The notes beneath the pieces are model-generated. The model was not told the origin of the DNA. It saw only the letters and a list, made by a program, of their open reading frames with translations, and did no database searches. From Silene latifolia (Eukaryota; Streptophyta; Magnoliopsida; Caryophyllales; Caryophyllaceae): DNA of 64,000 nucleotides. Where the stretch lies: contig NC_133530.1 of the NCBI RefSeq assembly GCF_048544455.1, positions 17,847,748-17,911,747 of the forward strand. The letters are read 5' to 3'. The translations under genes and the position numbers were made by a program. Below, one piece after another: positions 44,301 through 56,430 of the stretch; positions within the stretch are counted from its first letter, which is position 1; each line of letters opens with the position of its first letter.

Positions 44301-46169
44301 ACTTTGAGTACCAATATTATTACCAACAAAGACTAAGCAGCAAAACTCGAAAAAAATGATTGAGACCAATTATGAAAGCAAAGTTACAAAACCTTTAATA
44401 AGTGGCTTCAACTTGGACTCCAGCCAATCGATGTTCTTCTCCAAATAATCCATACAATACACAAGACCTACAAAAAATTTTAACGTTCCCTATTAACTCG
44501 ATGTGTTACACAAATATGACTAGACCTCACTTTATTAAAGTGTTTCCCCTTTCATTTTTTTCCCATTTTTCATAGGTTTGCATCAAATTGAAGGTTTCTA
44601 ACATTTGATCAAATACGACAAAACTAACCTCCATTAGGCCCAAGTGAATGCTCATTCATCACATCACTAAGCTTGACCAATTCCTCAATGTTAATAGCGC
44701 AGTCATATCTTCACCTCATCTTAAGGACAACCATACAAATGTGAGTATGTGACCACCAACTATTTTATCAGCAACCGATAAAAACATTACCATACGCAGG
44801 CTGACAGTAGTCACAGTACAATTTAAAGGATACGGCAATGCATCATTTGCAGGGTCCAAATTGATCACAGCAACCTTTCTGCATTTGAACAATAAATTAT
44901 TTTTATCTTTTCGAACTCCGTCAGGAAATCGGACAAATAGTCAAAGTAATTTACAGGCATTATAAGGATCGAATGCTTCCAAGGCCAAAGTAAAATAACT
45001 TGAAAAAGAGAAAGATGAATCCCAAGACATGTTGAATTTACACCCAACTTCTTCATTACCCCTATTACTCTATAACATTACTATATCAATTGACAATTAG
45101 CCATTGGTAACTCTTTCAGGAGGAGAAACACTTAATATATGAGAGAATCTAAATGGTACTCCTTTGAACATCAAAAGCGGCCTCAAATATCTCTGTTGTA
45201 GACTTATTTTTCAGACTGACGGTTACCATCAGTCTCACGGTAGTATTTTTAGATAACCAGAATAATATAGCACAAAAGATAATCATACACACTTCTAGAC
45301 CTTGTGGACTTTTTACATAGATTTCAGTGGAAATTTTTAGAGCAATTGATCTGCTGAATAAACTAAAGATTCACGACGAATACACAAGGACATATTCGTT
45401 CCCAGCAGCAACATTCCGAAATCCAGCAACGAAAATCAAGAAGAGATTTGACCAAAGCTCCTAACTTTCATAAACTTGACAAACAGAACTTTTAGAAGAG
45501 ACGGAGAATAACATGAGAAAACCGGGACCTTGGTTCAAAACACCAATTACCATCCTAACCAATCAGCTACACAACTTAAATAGTTTAATCATAATAACAA
45601 CTTGAGCAAACCCACGAGTGCCCGCATACAAACTAGCTACTAACTACCCAAGAGGCCAAAAAGTTGAATAGTCGACAATTCGAAATCTCCAGCAACAGAT
45701 TACCACTTTCCCCCTTCAAATGTTCACTTGAACATACCATCAAACCAAAATTCTACATGTAAACCAAGCCACCCACATAAACACACCACCAAAAACAATT
45801 CGAATTCGACAAACTAAAACAAATGAGCAAATCCAATATTGGGATACAATCAAAAACACCAATTAGGGCTAGAAATAAAATGATTAAACCCATTTCATAA
45901 AATTAAAACATGTAAACTAAGCAAACTACAACTGGGTTTCTATCCAATACAACAACAACATTACCCAAGTGCCCCAATGGTTCCCGCAAATTGCAGGGTC
46001 TGGGCTTGTGTTAGCAACACAAAGAGACGGTTTCCAAATACAATTTATAAGAAAAGATGACAACTTAAGAAGTATACCTTCCAATTAGGGTTAGAAATTG
46101 GGACATTCCATTGCAATAAGTGGTTTTACCAGAACCAGGAGGTCCAATAACTACTTGCCCAAACACCAT
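41345..46169 (-). CDS. QQT1: GPN-loop GTPase 2 (QQT1), 10 exons, 302 aa
   Basis: Exons are 46078-46169, 44834-44878, 44629-44708, 44393-44467, 44165-44268, 43913-44069, 43713-43800, 42580-42652, 42359-42489 and 41345-41408 (909 nt in frame). The start is [20 protein letters not shown] with a P-loop at residues 9-16. [14 protein letters not shown] is next, then the diagnostic GPN tripeptide in SLGPNGG (69-71), [45 protein letters not shown] and DNDPTT at the end. GPN GTPases act in assembly and nuclear import of RNA polymerase II; the Arabidopsis orthologue (quatre-quart1) is needed for early embryo divisions. Two introns look U12-type: 44709-44833 and 41409-42358 (AT-AC). Length fits the family (~300). 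Confidence 0.93.
41409..42358 (-). other. AT-AC U12-type intron 9 of QQT1
   Basis: The intron begins ATATCCTTTT after exon end TTACAG and ends TTCCAC before AGTTGCAGCAG. A perfect U12 branch motif, TTCCTTGAC, lies at 41421-41429, with 13 nt after its branch A. Only an AC 3' end keeps frame ([13 protein letters not shown]). The intron carries a Stowaway MITE. Confidence 0.9.
42118..42326. mobile_element. Stowaway MITE in QQT1 AT-AC intron
   Basis: CTCCCTCCGTCCCGTTCAATTG and GACCGGGACAGAGGGAG form terminal inverted repeats, flanked by TA at 42116-42117 and 42327-42328. The right end is partly doubled: AAATAGAAAGGACAACAAATG occurs twice (from ~42255 and ~42290), as if one terminus had been duplicated. 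Confidence 0.88.
44709..44833 (-). other. GT-AG U12-type intron 2 of QQT1
   Basis: The donor GTATCCTTT is the U12 consensus. The branch-like GTCCTTAAG (44720-44728) is ~12 nt from the acceptor AG. The weak polypyrimidine tract is also typical of U12 introns. Joining gives the in-frame [15 protein letters not shown]. Confidence 0.82.
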
Positions 46170-47483
46170 TTCTTTGTGTGTATTTTGTCAACTCTAAATT
46201 GTTCAATCTGCTTCAAAGTTTGCTGTAAAAGTAAGAATTAGACATTTATGATGCAAAATTAAAAGAGGGGTTTCGAATTTTCTGGAAAAATCACATATTC
46301 TAACCCAACTTACCACTTGTCAATAGTAATTCTCTGTGATTCTCAGTCTTTGCTCTTGTATTTTCTAAGCAGCAAGAGTTAGGGGGCGCATAACTTGATT
46401 ATATACTGGATTACTGGTCATCCGAAATGTTCCAAACTCGACAAATCTATATAACATTATTAAAAATTTAGCGCAAAAAGCACGACAGATAACGCCATGG
46501 GATGAAAAAAAAAGCGCGTCTGCAAATAATGATGACTTGGCAAACTAATATGACATGGCTTATCAATTTATTATTATATTGCATTAATTTAGTTCACTTA
46601 TTTCCTTTAAAAATCCACCCATATTCCATTAGCTTCAAACTTTATTAACTAAAAAAAAACTACAATAAAAAAAATACGCATTAACTATAAGTTAATAATT
46701 TTAAGATATTTCATATGGAGTGGTATTATATGTATTCGAAATAAAAAAAAAACGAATACATGAAATTAAAAACGAAGAAGAATAAATGAAGTTGAAAACA
46801 AAAACAAATTATATATACAATATAATTAAAACGCTACTTAAAACATTTAATTTTAATCCACATGTCAATTTTTTATTGGTAAATACTAATCCATCTATAT
46901 TGATTACTTGATTATTTATTTATACAATATTATAAAAGTCCAGATTATGTATTAAAAAGTTATCTTTAAAGCTGTCACATGCTTATAAGTACAAAAAAAT
47001 TTTAAAAATATTAATTGCAAACACAAAAAAATAAATTAATACAAACTCTTTATTTTCCTCTCATAAATTTGGTTATTAATCTACTTATTCATTTAACCTT
47101 TAATTTTTTTTATTTAATAGGATGGTTTTTGGTTTCTCTCACCATCATTATAATTTGTAGTTATCATAATTTTCTTTTTATCTCACTTCTAATTCACAAA
47201 ATCGTTCCTCTTCCATCGAATAAATTGTTGAAATTAATCAATAATTAATAACAAAAAGTTTCCTATGTAACTATTATAATAACAAGCCTAATTTTCATTT
47301 TTATTCAAAAAGTTGGTAGGTAAAGTATACATACATAGATAATTAAATGAATTCTTTCGCTTTTTATCCTTATTATGTTTTAAATTTTCTTGATAGTAAG
47401 AATATTATTTAGTTATTGTTTTTGTGTTTGTATTAAAATTGAAGAAAGATGACATACTTAATTATCAATAACATTACATGAAA
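46170..47483. other. QQT1 5' flank and AT-rich spacer
   Basis: QQT1 promoter/5' UTR (46170-46450) followed by very AT-rich DNA with several phrases like TATAATTAAAACGCTACTTAAAAC (near 46820) that resemble Helitron starts. No gene seen. Confidence 0.5.
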
Positions 47484-47995
47484 TCTATATTATCTAATTA
47501 AAAGGGCAGCTTAGAACATTCAATTTCATTTCACATGACATTTTCACACCCCATTAATTCTTATTCATTTTTATTGATTATTTAATTATATTGACAATAT
47601 GACATGCATGGAATAATAATTGAATTTATAAAACTATAATCTATAATTAAAATGTAAGTCAAACTATCTACCATTATCTGAATGTCATATTTTAAATTTC
47701 ATAAGATAATTTCTAAACCATTCTTATGCAAAGTGGATTTTGTAAAAAATAAAAATAAGAATATAATAAACCAAATCTTTTACATTCCATTTCTCCTTTG
47801 CTCCATATTTAGGTCTATATTAAATTTCATAATAATGAGAAAAATCTATAACTCAATAATCTAAATATAAAATATATAAATCTAATTAAAAGGCAAGAAA
47901 AACTAACTATCATCATTTACATGTCATATTTTAATTACATAATAAGACAACATCTTAAATCAATCTCATGTAAAGTGGATCTTGTAAAAAATAAA

Positions 47996-47996
47996 T

Positions 47997-48072
<76 letters not shown>

Positions 48073-48132
48073 GTAATAGTAATAGTAATAATAGTAATAG
48101 TAATAGTAGTAATAGTAATAGTAGTAATAGTA

Positions 48133-48181
<49 letters not shown>
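47996..48181. repeat. (TAA)n microsatellite with TAG interruptions
   Basis: About 185 bp of ATA/TAA triplets, with AGT/AAT mixed units in the middle. It abuts the 5' end of a LINE, and a short (ATA)n resumes after the LINE poly(A) at 51201-51222. Confidence 0.95.
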
Positions 48182-48182
<1 letters not shown>

Positions 48183-51157
48183 TTTAACTCCTGCTTATCT
48201 GAGTGTGGTCTGGATGATATGCATGGATCAGGTATTGATTTTACCTGGTTTAATAAACAAGAGGTCAACACCAGGGTTTACTCTAAAATAGACAGTGGTC
48301 CGATTAATCTTGATTGGCTTATCTCTTTTACTCAAACTATCGCTCGGTTTCTTCCTCCGGCATTTCGATCGATCACGCCTCGCCCTTCTTTCCTTCTCTA
48401 ATGATCCTCTCCCTAAGAAACAGTTTAAGTTCCTTAACTGTTGGATTGATCATCCTGAGTTCTTATCCAAGGTTCCGAGGCTTGGCAAATTTCACCGAGT
48501 GGGTAATTCTATGCATAGGCTTATGGCAAAGCTTAAGAACACAAAGAAGTCCTATGTCGCTCTGCATCTAGCTCATTTTTCTAACATCGGTGCAGTCAAA
48601 CCGAAACAGTGAGCTTAACCAATGTTTCCTTGACTTGCAAAGCAATCTCCTCTTTCAAGACCTTATTCTTAAGGAGAAGATTTCCTCTCAGGAATTTTGG
48701 GCTCTCAAGGAGGCTGGAACAAAAATTCTTATTCAAAAAGCTAAAGTTCATGATATTGAGCATAATGATTCTTGCTCTAAGTTTTTCTTTGCAAAAATTA
48801 AGGAGAGCAAAGAGCCAATATATTGGGGAAATTCAGACGATCATGGCTCCTTACACGATGGCTTACATGATGTTGGGAAGCTTTTGTTGATTATTATCAA
48901 CGACTTTTGGGTTCTTCTTCTGCTGTTCACCCTATTGATCCTTGTTTTATACCTAATGGTCGGTGCTTATCGACTGGATCAGCCGCTCTCATTGCTCCCA
49001 TCTCTAGGATCGAGATACGATCTGCTCTTTTTTCTATTCACTCTTCCAAGAGTCCTGGTATTGATGGCTTCTCTTGAGGTTTTTTTCAAAGTCACTGGGA
49101 TATCATTCGATGATTTTTGTTTGGTCATTTCGGATTATTTCAAGACCAGCTTCATGCCTAAACAAGCTAATATCTCTCTCATAACCCTTATTCCTAAAAA
49201 GAGGATTGTTTCTAGTGTCAAGGACTTTCGACCCATCTCCTGTTGCTCCATCATTTATAAAACCATCAGTAAAGTCTTGACTGTGAGGCTTCAAGGAGTC
49301 ATGGACAAGCTTGTAGGTAAAGAACAGGCTGCCTTCATCTCTGGTAGAAGCCTTCATGGTAATGTCATGCTCACTCAGAGTCTCATTAAAGGGTATTCCA
49401 GAAAATTCCTTACTCCAAGATGTTTACTTAAGGTGGATATTAGTAAAGCTTTTGACTCCATTCAGTGGCCCTTTATTCAGGATATGCTTGGTGCTCTTAA
49501 CTTCCCCCCTCCTTTCATTAAATGGATTATGGGATGTGTTACTGGCCCCTGGTATACTCTTAAAGTAAATGGTTCTCACCATGGTTTTTTCAAAGGGAAA
49601 AGTGGGGTTAGACAGGGTGACCCTCTTTCCCCTTTACTCTTTGTGCTATGCATGGAAATCCTCTCACGTGTTCTCAGGGTCATGTGTAGGGACCCTAATG
49701 TCTCTTTCCACCCTAAATGTGCTAAGTTGGGTCTCACACACTTGATCTTTGCTGATGACCTCATGATTTTCACTAGGGGTGATGTCCCTTCGTCCCGAGA
49801 AAAGCTGCCGAGGTACTTCAACTCTTCTCTGGTCCGGCCTTAGAATTAATTTTGATAAATCTGAAACATACTTTGGGGGTGTGGATCCTGATATCAAGCA
49901 GCAAATCCTGGATGCCATTGGTCTTACTGAGGGTGCCTTCCCTTTTAGATACCTTGGTCTCCATATTCACCCTTCCAGGCTCACTACTCCTATGTTTGCC
50001 CCTCTGATTCAAAAAATTCAGAATCTTCATAGATGTACCACCAACTTACTCTCTTATGCTGGTAAGCTACAGGTCCTGAATTCCATTGTTTTTGGTATTG
50101 GCAACTTCTAGTGTGGTAGCCTTCTTTTGCCCAAGTCCATTTGCAACCTCATATCCTCCCTTTGTAAGCAATTCTTCTGGGGATATAAGGGTGGTAGAAA
50201 AATGGTGTTCAAGAGCTGGAAAAGTATTTGTGCTCCTTGGCTTGAAGGTGGGTTTCAGTCATGACCTCTCTACTTGGAATCGGGCATGTATGCTCAAATG
50301 GTTATGGCTTTTGGATCTTAGACATGGCTCTATCTGGGTGGAATGGGTCACTAATTACTACCTAGATGATATCTCCATCTGGGATCTCTCCATCCATGAC
50401 TATTTCTCTGACAGCCTAAGGGGTGTCATTCTTACCAAAGATGCTTTTGTCACTCTTTCTGGTACCCTGCAACAAGCTAAATCCTCTCTGCACAGTTGTG
50501 TTGTCAAGGGTAAATTCTCTCTACTCAAGGCTTACAATCTTATCAGACAGCATTACCAGACTCAAAATTACTTCAAACCTTTGCTGGACAATTCCCTCTT
50601 GCCCAGACACAGAATTATCCTTATGCTTGCAGTTCAGAGAAAGCTTGCTACTTTGGATCTTATCAGTGCTCGGGGTATTTGTCTGCCTAATAGATGCTTC
50701 TTATGTAAGCTCAGTGAAAGTTCTCGTCATATCTTTTTCCCTTTGTTGCTACTCTAAACAGGTTCTGCGTGGTCTGTTTACTGGGATGGGTCTTCATGTT
50801 CAGAACCTGCAACTACGCAGTCTGCTCTTGTGGTCTCTTAACCGTTCTCCTCGTAAGCATTGGAGGAATAAGAAGATCATTTGTTGCTTAGCCTCAGCTG
50901 TTTACAGTCTATGGCATGAAAGAAATAGAAGAATTTTTGAAGGTTATGAACGTCCTGCCCCACTTCTCATCAAGGAGATTCAACATTGTGTTGATCTTAT
51001 CCTCCTTACCAAATCACACCAAATCCTACATGAAGACATCATAGAGGCTCTATAATTCTAATACATTTTTTTGGTAATTGTATAGTTTAGGGGATATACT
51101 CTTGTAAGAAATCTTATGTACTCCCTTGTTTGGAATATATGAGAAAATACCTTTCTT

Positions 51158-51201
<44 letters not shown>
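48182..51201 (+). mobile_element. L1-type LINE, 5'-truncated, with poly(A) tail
   Basis: It begins inside the endonuclease domain of ORF2 (CLSECGLDDMHGSGIDFTWF) and ends with a 42-nt poly(A) at 51160-51201. It is framed on both sides by (TAA)n, so it appears to have inserted in the microsatellite and its target duplication cannot be told apart from the repeat. It lacks a recognisable RNase H domain after the zinc-binding RT tail, unlike the inverted LINE at 52429. Confidence 0.9.
48590..51055 (+). pseudogene. LINE ORF2 reverse transcriptase, frameshifted
   Basis: The frame 48590-49843 contains PISCCSIIYKTISKVLTVRL, QAAFISGRSLHGNVMLTQSL, KVDISKAFDSIQWPFIQDML, SGVRQGDPLSPLLFVLCMEI and catalytic FADDLMIFTRGD. 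Frame shifts near 49800, 50090 and 50740 then carry the rest (GAFPFRYLGLHIHPSRL, FSLLKAYNLIRQHY, CLPNRCFLCKLSESSRHIFF). Dead copy. Confidence 0.88.
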
Positions 51202-51203
<2 letters not shown>

Positions 51204-52428
51204 ATAATAATAATAATAATAAAGCAAAACTTATACATTCCATTTCTCTTTATTCCTTATTAATGTTTATATTAAATTTCATAATAATGAAAAAATGATG
51301 CTCAAAAGTCATGAATCTTGATTCATATTTATACCTATATTAATTTTGATAATAATGAAAAAAGGATGCTCAAAAGTCATAAAATGCATCCTCAATTCTT
51401 TATATATTTTTTATGGAAGATAAAAATAATAAGCCAAAATTTTTCTTCTCTCTATCGTCAGTAGAAATAAATGTATCACTAAACTTTCCTATCATTCTAT
51501 TAATATCAAGACAAGTGTATTCAGGTTTTAAAATTATTAACTAATTTATTTACTTTTTATGTAAGTTCCATTGGGTTATGAAATGTTTATCACATTCTCA
51601 ATTTCATCGTTTGTGTTTGTTTTGTTCTCATTTAGGGGCTATCAAGATTTTTGGTGTTGAGATATTCAAAGGTAATATACTTACATCTCTACAACTTTAT
51701 TCTCATTCCCTTTTTCTTTCACTATTTAAGAGGAAACTTAAGTTAACAACGATAATATTGCATAAAACAAATTTCACTATTTTGTTGGCTAATTCAGACT
51801 AATTACTGAGTTACTTTTTTTAATTATAGGGTCGATTCGTGGGAAAAAGAAGACTATATGAAGAAGTAAAATACTAGAATAGCTTAAATAACTATATATT
51901 GGAGACTAACTACAAGATTGACGACTTCAACGTGAATGACTGATAGTTTTTTTTTTTCAAATGTATATTTTATTTTTGTATTTGTTTGTTTTTTTTCATC
52001 ATTTTACCTTCGAAAAAATAGCAAATTCACCTGCTTTTGCTTATTTAATTTATTGACTTTGATCTTTATTTTAACATGTAAACGCCCATAATCTTAGTGC
52101 GCAATCAGTGATGACTTATTCATAAGGTGAGCTTCTATATGTTTTGATATTTTATAAAATTTCAATTACTAAAAACACTACAAACATCACACTCAAAACA
52201 AAACATCCCGTGAATTTCACGGGTCACAAAACTAGTTTTTCCTTTAAAATTGTAGGTGTCGAAATGAGCGATTTGAAAAAAAAAATAAAAAAATACGTAA
52301 TTTCTGAGCTCGTAAGTACGATTTATGACCTTTTAAAGTTTTTCAATAAAAAAATTAGATATTTTGTGAAAAATGTCAAACCTCAAGAGTACTGCGTGAA
52401 TTTTCCGAAATAAATTACTCGTATCTAA

Positions 52429-54556
52429 TTTTTTTTTTTTTTTGTCAGATAGAAAAAGATTCCTTAGGCTATAGATTTAGCTATAGCATGGGCAATCCTA
52501 TTAAGGTTTCGCGGACAGTGACTAAGAGAAAAACAATGACAAGACGATATTAAGGAAATAACAGATCGTAAGATAGGTGCCGCATCATGGTTGAGATCTC
52601 CACAACCATTAATCTGGAAGACCAGGTTTAAGCAGTCCGAGGTTGCATCAATATGTCGAAAACCATGATTAATAGCATCAAGACAGGCGAATTTAAGAAT
52701 CATCGCCTCAGCATGAAAAGCAGACTTTGCCCAAAAAGTAGCACGACCAGTATGAAACATGAAGCCAGAGTTATCTTGAAAAAGCCATCCAGCAGAAGCC
52801 TCCAAATTCGATTTCCACGCTGCATCACACTTGATACGAACATGATCAGAGCAAATTTTTGGTCTAACCAGGCAAAGAGGAAAATGATTTCGGATAAAGA
52901 ATGCATCTTCTCCATCCTCTATATCCAGAAGACCTATGGTAGACTTTGCATTGTACTTCTCACTTTGTGCAGCAGTATTACGATGAGCATCCATCGATAT
53001 TAGTCGAAAAAGGGAATAATAATCCAGTGGACTCCCCTGAAAAATGAAGTTATTCCGCAAACCCCAAATATGCCAGAGGGTACTGATAAAGGCAGAGATA
53101 GATGGAACTGGATTATGAGTTTTTCAAAGCAAATTAAGACAATTAATAATCCACTGTTGAATCGAAACAGTATGTCCAATATGAGCTCGAATCCCCATAG
53201 TAGATGCACTCCAAATACGCGAAACATAAGGACAATCACGAAAAAGGTGTGCCAATGTTTCTATGGGTCCAGGCTGAGACGAACACAATACACAAGAATA
53301 GTCCCACGGAAGATCTCTTTTCCTTGCCTCATCTCCACATGGAAGGGAATTGGACATAATCTTCCATAAAAACAGTTTCCATTTATTATGGACAGGAAGA
53401 TGCCATAAAACTCTGCCACAGAAAGCCATAGACGATGAATCCATACGAGATTTATCCTTTATGGTGGCCTTATCAGTCCATAGTTTTGAAAAAGCCAATG
53501 CATACCCACTCTTACTAGTGTGCCACATTTTGTGAAATTCCAAAAAACAGAGTCTGATTCATCAACCAACAGTATAGGTGTTGAGAAAACAAAGGGCATA
53601 ACCTCCAAACCACAAATATTATGAACTGCCATCTGATTCCAATCCCCAGAAGAAGTCTGTAAAAGAGCAACCGATAGATGCGGTTTATGCTGAAGGTTCA
53701 AGTCAGATAAAGAGAGCATTTGTGCTAAGGACGCACCATGTATCCATTTATCCCTCCATATATCCAACGAAGACGGAAACCCAACTTGCCATAATAAGTT
53801 ATCCTTAAGTAATTCAAGACCCCACTTAACACCCCACCACCCCATGAAAGAGACCCCGGCATAGAGAAAGCAGAACCCATGAAAGCTTCTATTGATATGT
53901 TATACTTATTACCCACAACACGGCTAAGTAAACTTTCAGGATCAGTGAGAATTTTCCACCCAAGTTTAGCTAATAAACTTTGATTGAAACAGCCTATATG
54001 ACGGATGCCTAGCCCACCATCCACTTTGGAAGAATGAAGAAATAACCTGCTACTCCAATGAATTCCCCTTGTTGTTTTGCAGCCACCCCACCAGAATTGC
54101 GAAATCAAAGAGTCAATCTTCGAGGTCACACTTACCGGCATTCGAAATGCAGATAGAGAGTAAATGGATAATGAAGATAAAACCGAACAAATCAAGGTCA
54201 ATCTACCAGCAGTGGATAAGAAAACATTATTCCAACTATGAATACGTCTAGACACTTTGTCAAGAATTAGGGCAAAAACTTCTTTCTTACTAGTACCAAA
54301 TTCAGTGGGCAAACCCAGATAAAGTCCCATCGCAGCAGCAGTTGTAATATTAAGGATTTTAAGACACTCAGTGGTTGTACGTAGTGTACAATTAGGACTA
54401 AAGGTCACAGCAAATTTAGAATAGTTGATCCGTTGACCAGAAAAAGAGCAATATAATTCCAACATAGAACTCAATTTCTGACAGTTTTCTTTTGTAGCAT
54501 GGAGAAAGAAAATAGCAAAAAGGATACGAGTACGAGTACTATTAGCTTATGCAATG
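52429..54556 (-). mobile_element. Inverted 5'-truncated LINE with RNase H and 13-bp TSD
   Basis: The poly(A) tail appears as poly(T) at 52429-52443. TACTCGTATCTAA flanks both sides (52416-52428 and 54557-54569) as the target duplication. The element begins within the RT domain and ends with an RNase H domain. Stops and frameshifts break it into pieces. Confidence 0.92.
52464..54474 (-). pseudogene. LINE ORF2 remnant: RT tail, zf-RVT and RNase H
   Basis: The segment 53725-54474 gives the RT C-terminus (SGQRINYSKFAVTFSPNCTL, GLYLGLPTEFGTSKKEVFAL, GGLGIRHIGCFNQSLLAKLG). The segment 53124-53543 gives the zinc-binding zf-RVT region (HNKWKLFLWKIMSNSLPCGD, CVLCSSQPGPIETLAHLFRD). The segment 52464-53060 gives RNase H of the RVT_3 type (VRIKCDAAWKSNLEASAGWL, AFHAEAMILKFACLDAINHG). 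Three frames are needed, so it is non-functional. Confidence 0.88.
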
Positions 54557-54569
54557 TACTCGTATCTAA

Positions 54570-56430
54570 AATTAAGATACAATAATTGTATACTTTTGTT
54601 ATAAAAAAGTCTTTTACAAAAATTAGGAATATTTTGAAGTAGATTTGAATCCAGGTCATAAGTTCTATTTTTCATGACTTATCAGCTAATATTTGCAAAG
54701 ATTGTGTAAAAGCAATTTTTTTTGTTTTGTGTGTGCGTATGAGTGTATCCGATATAGTCTTCAAGCAGGGTAGGATCATTGGACCGTTATGCTCTCCTTC
54801 GTGAGTTTTAAGTTTTAACAACGTTGTATTCCCTTTATTTCTCTCTGCTCGAGGGCAAGGGCGATTTTGAAGGGGGTGCACTGTGCATGGGATTCATCTG
54901 CAACCCGTTTGTTCTAAAATATTTACAAGTTAATTTCAATTAGAATCATCAAATATTTAGCGGTGTAGCAGTCGGATACAGTATCGGTTATGTTCTGAGT
55001 TTGATCCCTGTGATTGTTATTTTTTGCACTTTTATCTCATTTAGTTTTAATCCTTCATTTCCAGAATTCGTTCTATTGTTTTTATTGTCTTTTTGTTAGT
55101 TTCATTAATTTTATTTAAATTAAATTTAGTATTTTATTTTAGCCTCGTGACCCTTTTGTGTTTAAATTTTAGTATCCATCGCGAAATTATCGTAGAACTT
55201 TTACACCCCTATGATCAAATCCTAGAATTGCCTCTGCTCGAGGGTCGTTCGACAGCATTATAAATGATTCACAATTGGGTATGTAACAGGGTGGAGAGGG
55301 TCGTTCATTCCACAAATATTATCCTACAACCAGTTGTATAGTGGCATTGTACAACCGCCCCGTAAGTTGTTGAGCTCTTACACCTAGTTGTTGAGCTTAA
55401 TAATTATTCTGTTAAGCTCAATAACTTTGTATCATAGCTCGATAATTTTGTTAGAGCTCGATAACTTTATAACAAAGCTCAACTACTAAGTTGTACTAGT
55501 ATATACAACCAGTTGTATAATACATTAACTGCGTTCATTCCCACAGGAAAATGAAATTTCAAAATTCGTAGTTAAAATTTTCTTGAGTTTTGTATATGAC
55601 ATTACTAGTTCGTCGTTATTAAATTTGTTGGACATAATTTCCTCGCTGCGAGTGCTCTCACAAAAGAAGTAAACAACTGACCAAACCGATTGCTCTATTA
55701 CAATGGACAGAATCGAACCCCTCATTTTACGGCTATAGGATTAGGTGAGCAATAATTTTGTCTCAAGTACTTTTAAGTTTTAACATTAGCAATCCATCAC
55801 TTCAAAATAATACGGAGTATTTTTTAGAGATCTGCGAAACTTTCGTTTCTGTTCAATATCAAGTTACGTCAACCTTTTCTCGAGTTACACAAACTACCCA
55901 AACTTCCTTTTCCATTCACATCAACTTTTACGCCATCGTTTTCGTTTCTTTTGCAAGTCACCAACCCTGAACATTGAGGAGACCATTCATCACACAACGA
56001 TCGTGATAGTTTGCAAGTCGATGATAGGTTGATAAGTTGATCTCATCGTAAATGGTCCATCTTCTATGAATGAAAAAACACGCAAGACGTACCAAAACAA
56101 GACAGACGGACAATTCATTACAAACGCCAAAAGTATATATCACAAAACGAGAAGCTTTACAACTCGAAAGCACAAGAAATGGAAGAAGAAGAAGAAATAG
56201 ACTTGTTTTTAATAATGACCCACACAATTCATTACATATAAATACAATATAACTTGTTCATTTCATATTTCTTTGCCCACACCTACTCATTCCAACACGA
56301 CAGAAACCAAAAAAAAAAAATAATGTTGTTCCAGGAACACGATTATCACAACTTCTCACATCTTTTTTTCAGGAGTGGAATGTGTCGGGGTGGGGGCTCC
56401 CTACGATCCGTTCTTACAAGAAACGTCTCA
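54570..56430. other. Intergenic spacer with one MITE-like repeat
   Basis: AT-rich sequence downstream of NOI (3' side). Apart from the repeat at 55325-55522 I see no gene. Short open frames (54672-54881, 55525-55725, 55958-56227) have no recognisable domains. Confidence 0.5.
55325..55522. mobile_element. MITE-like element with TACAACCAGTTGTATA ends
   Basis: TACAACCAGTTGTATA occurs at both ends (near 55333 and 55505), each partly palindromic. Inside is a repeated GAGCTCaATAACTTtgTA motif (four diverged copies, 55385-55480). No coding capacity. Confidence 0.55.

Larger units (their letters stand above)
47484..52235 (+). mobile_element. Helitron-like element containing a LINE insertion
   Basis: The start A|TCTATATTATCTAATTAAAAG at 47484 resembles plant Helitron 5' ends. 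The end carries the hairpin CCCGTGAATTTCACGGG (52207-52223), then TCACAAAA and CTAG (52232-52235) followed by T. Further start-like sites at 47640 and 47881 (A|TCTA...AATTAAAA) suggest nested or tandem copies. Phrases such as TTACATTCCATTTCTC and ATATTAAATTTCATAATAATGA occur both near 47780-47840 and 51235-51290. No RepHel helicase is present, so it would be non-autonomous. Which 5' end belongs to the 3' end is unresolved. Confidence 0.5.

Noticed and set aside
48001-48181. CRISPR-like or spaced repeat array
   Set aside because: Simple triplet repeat in a plant nuclear sequence, with no spacers.
47996-48271. Poly-leucine open frame
   Set aside because: Translation of the (TAA)n microsatellite.
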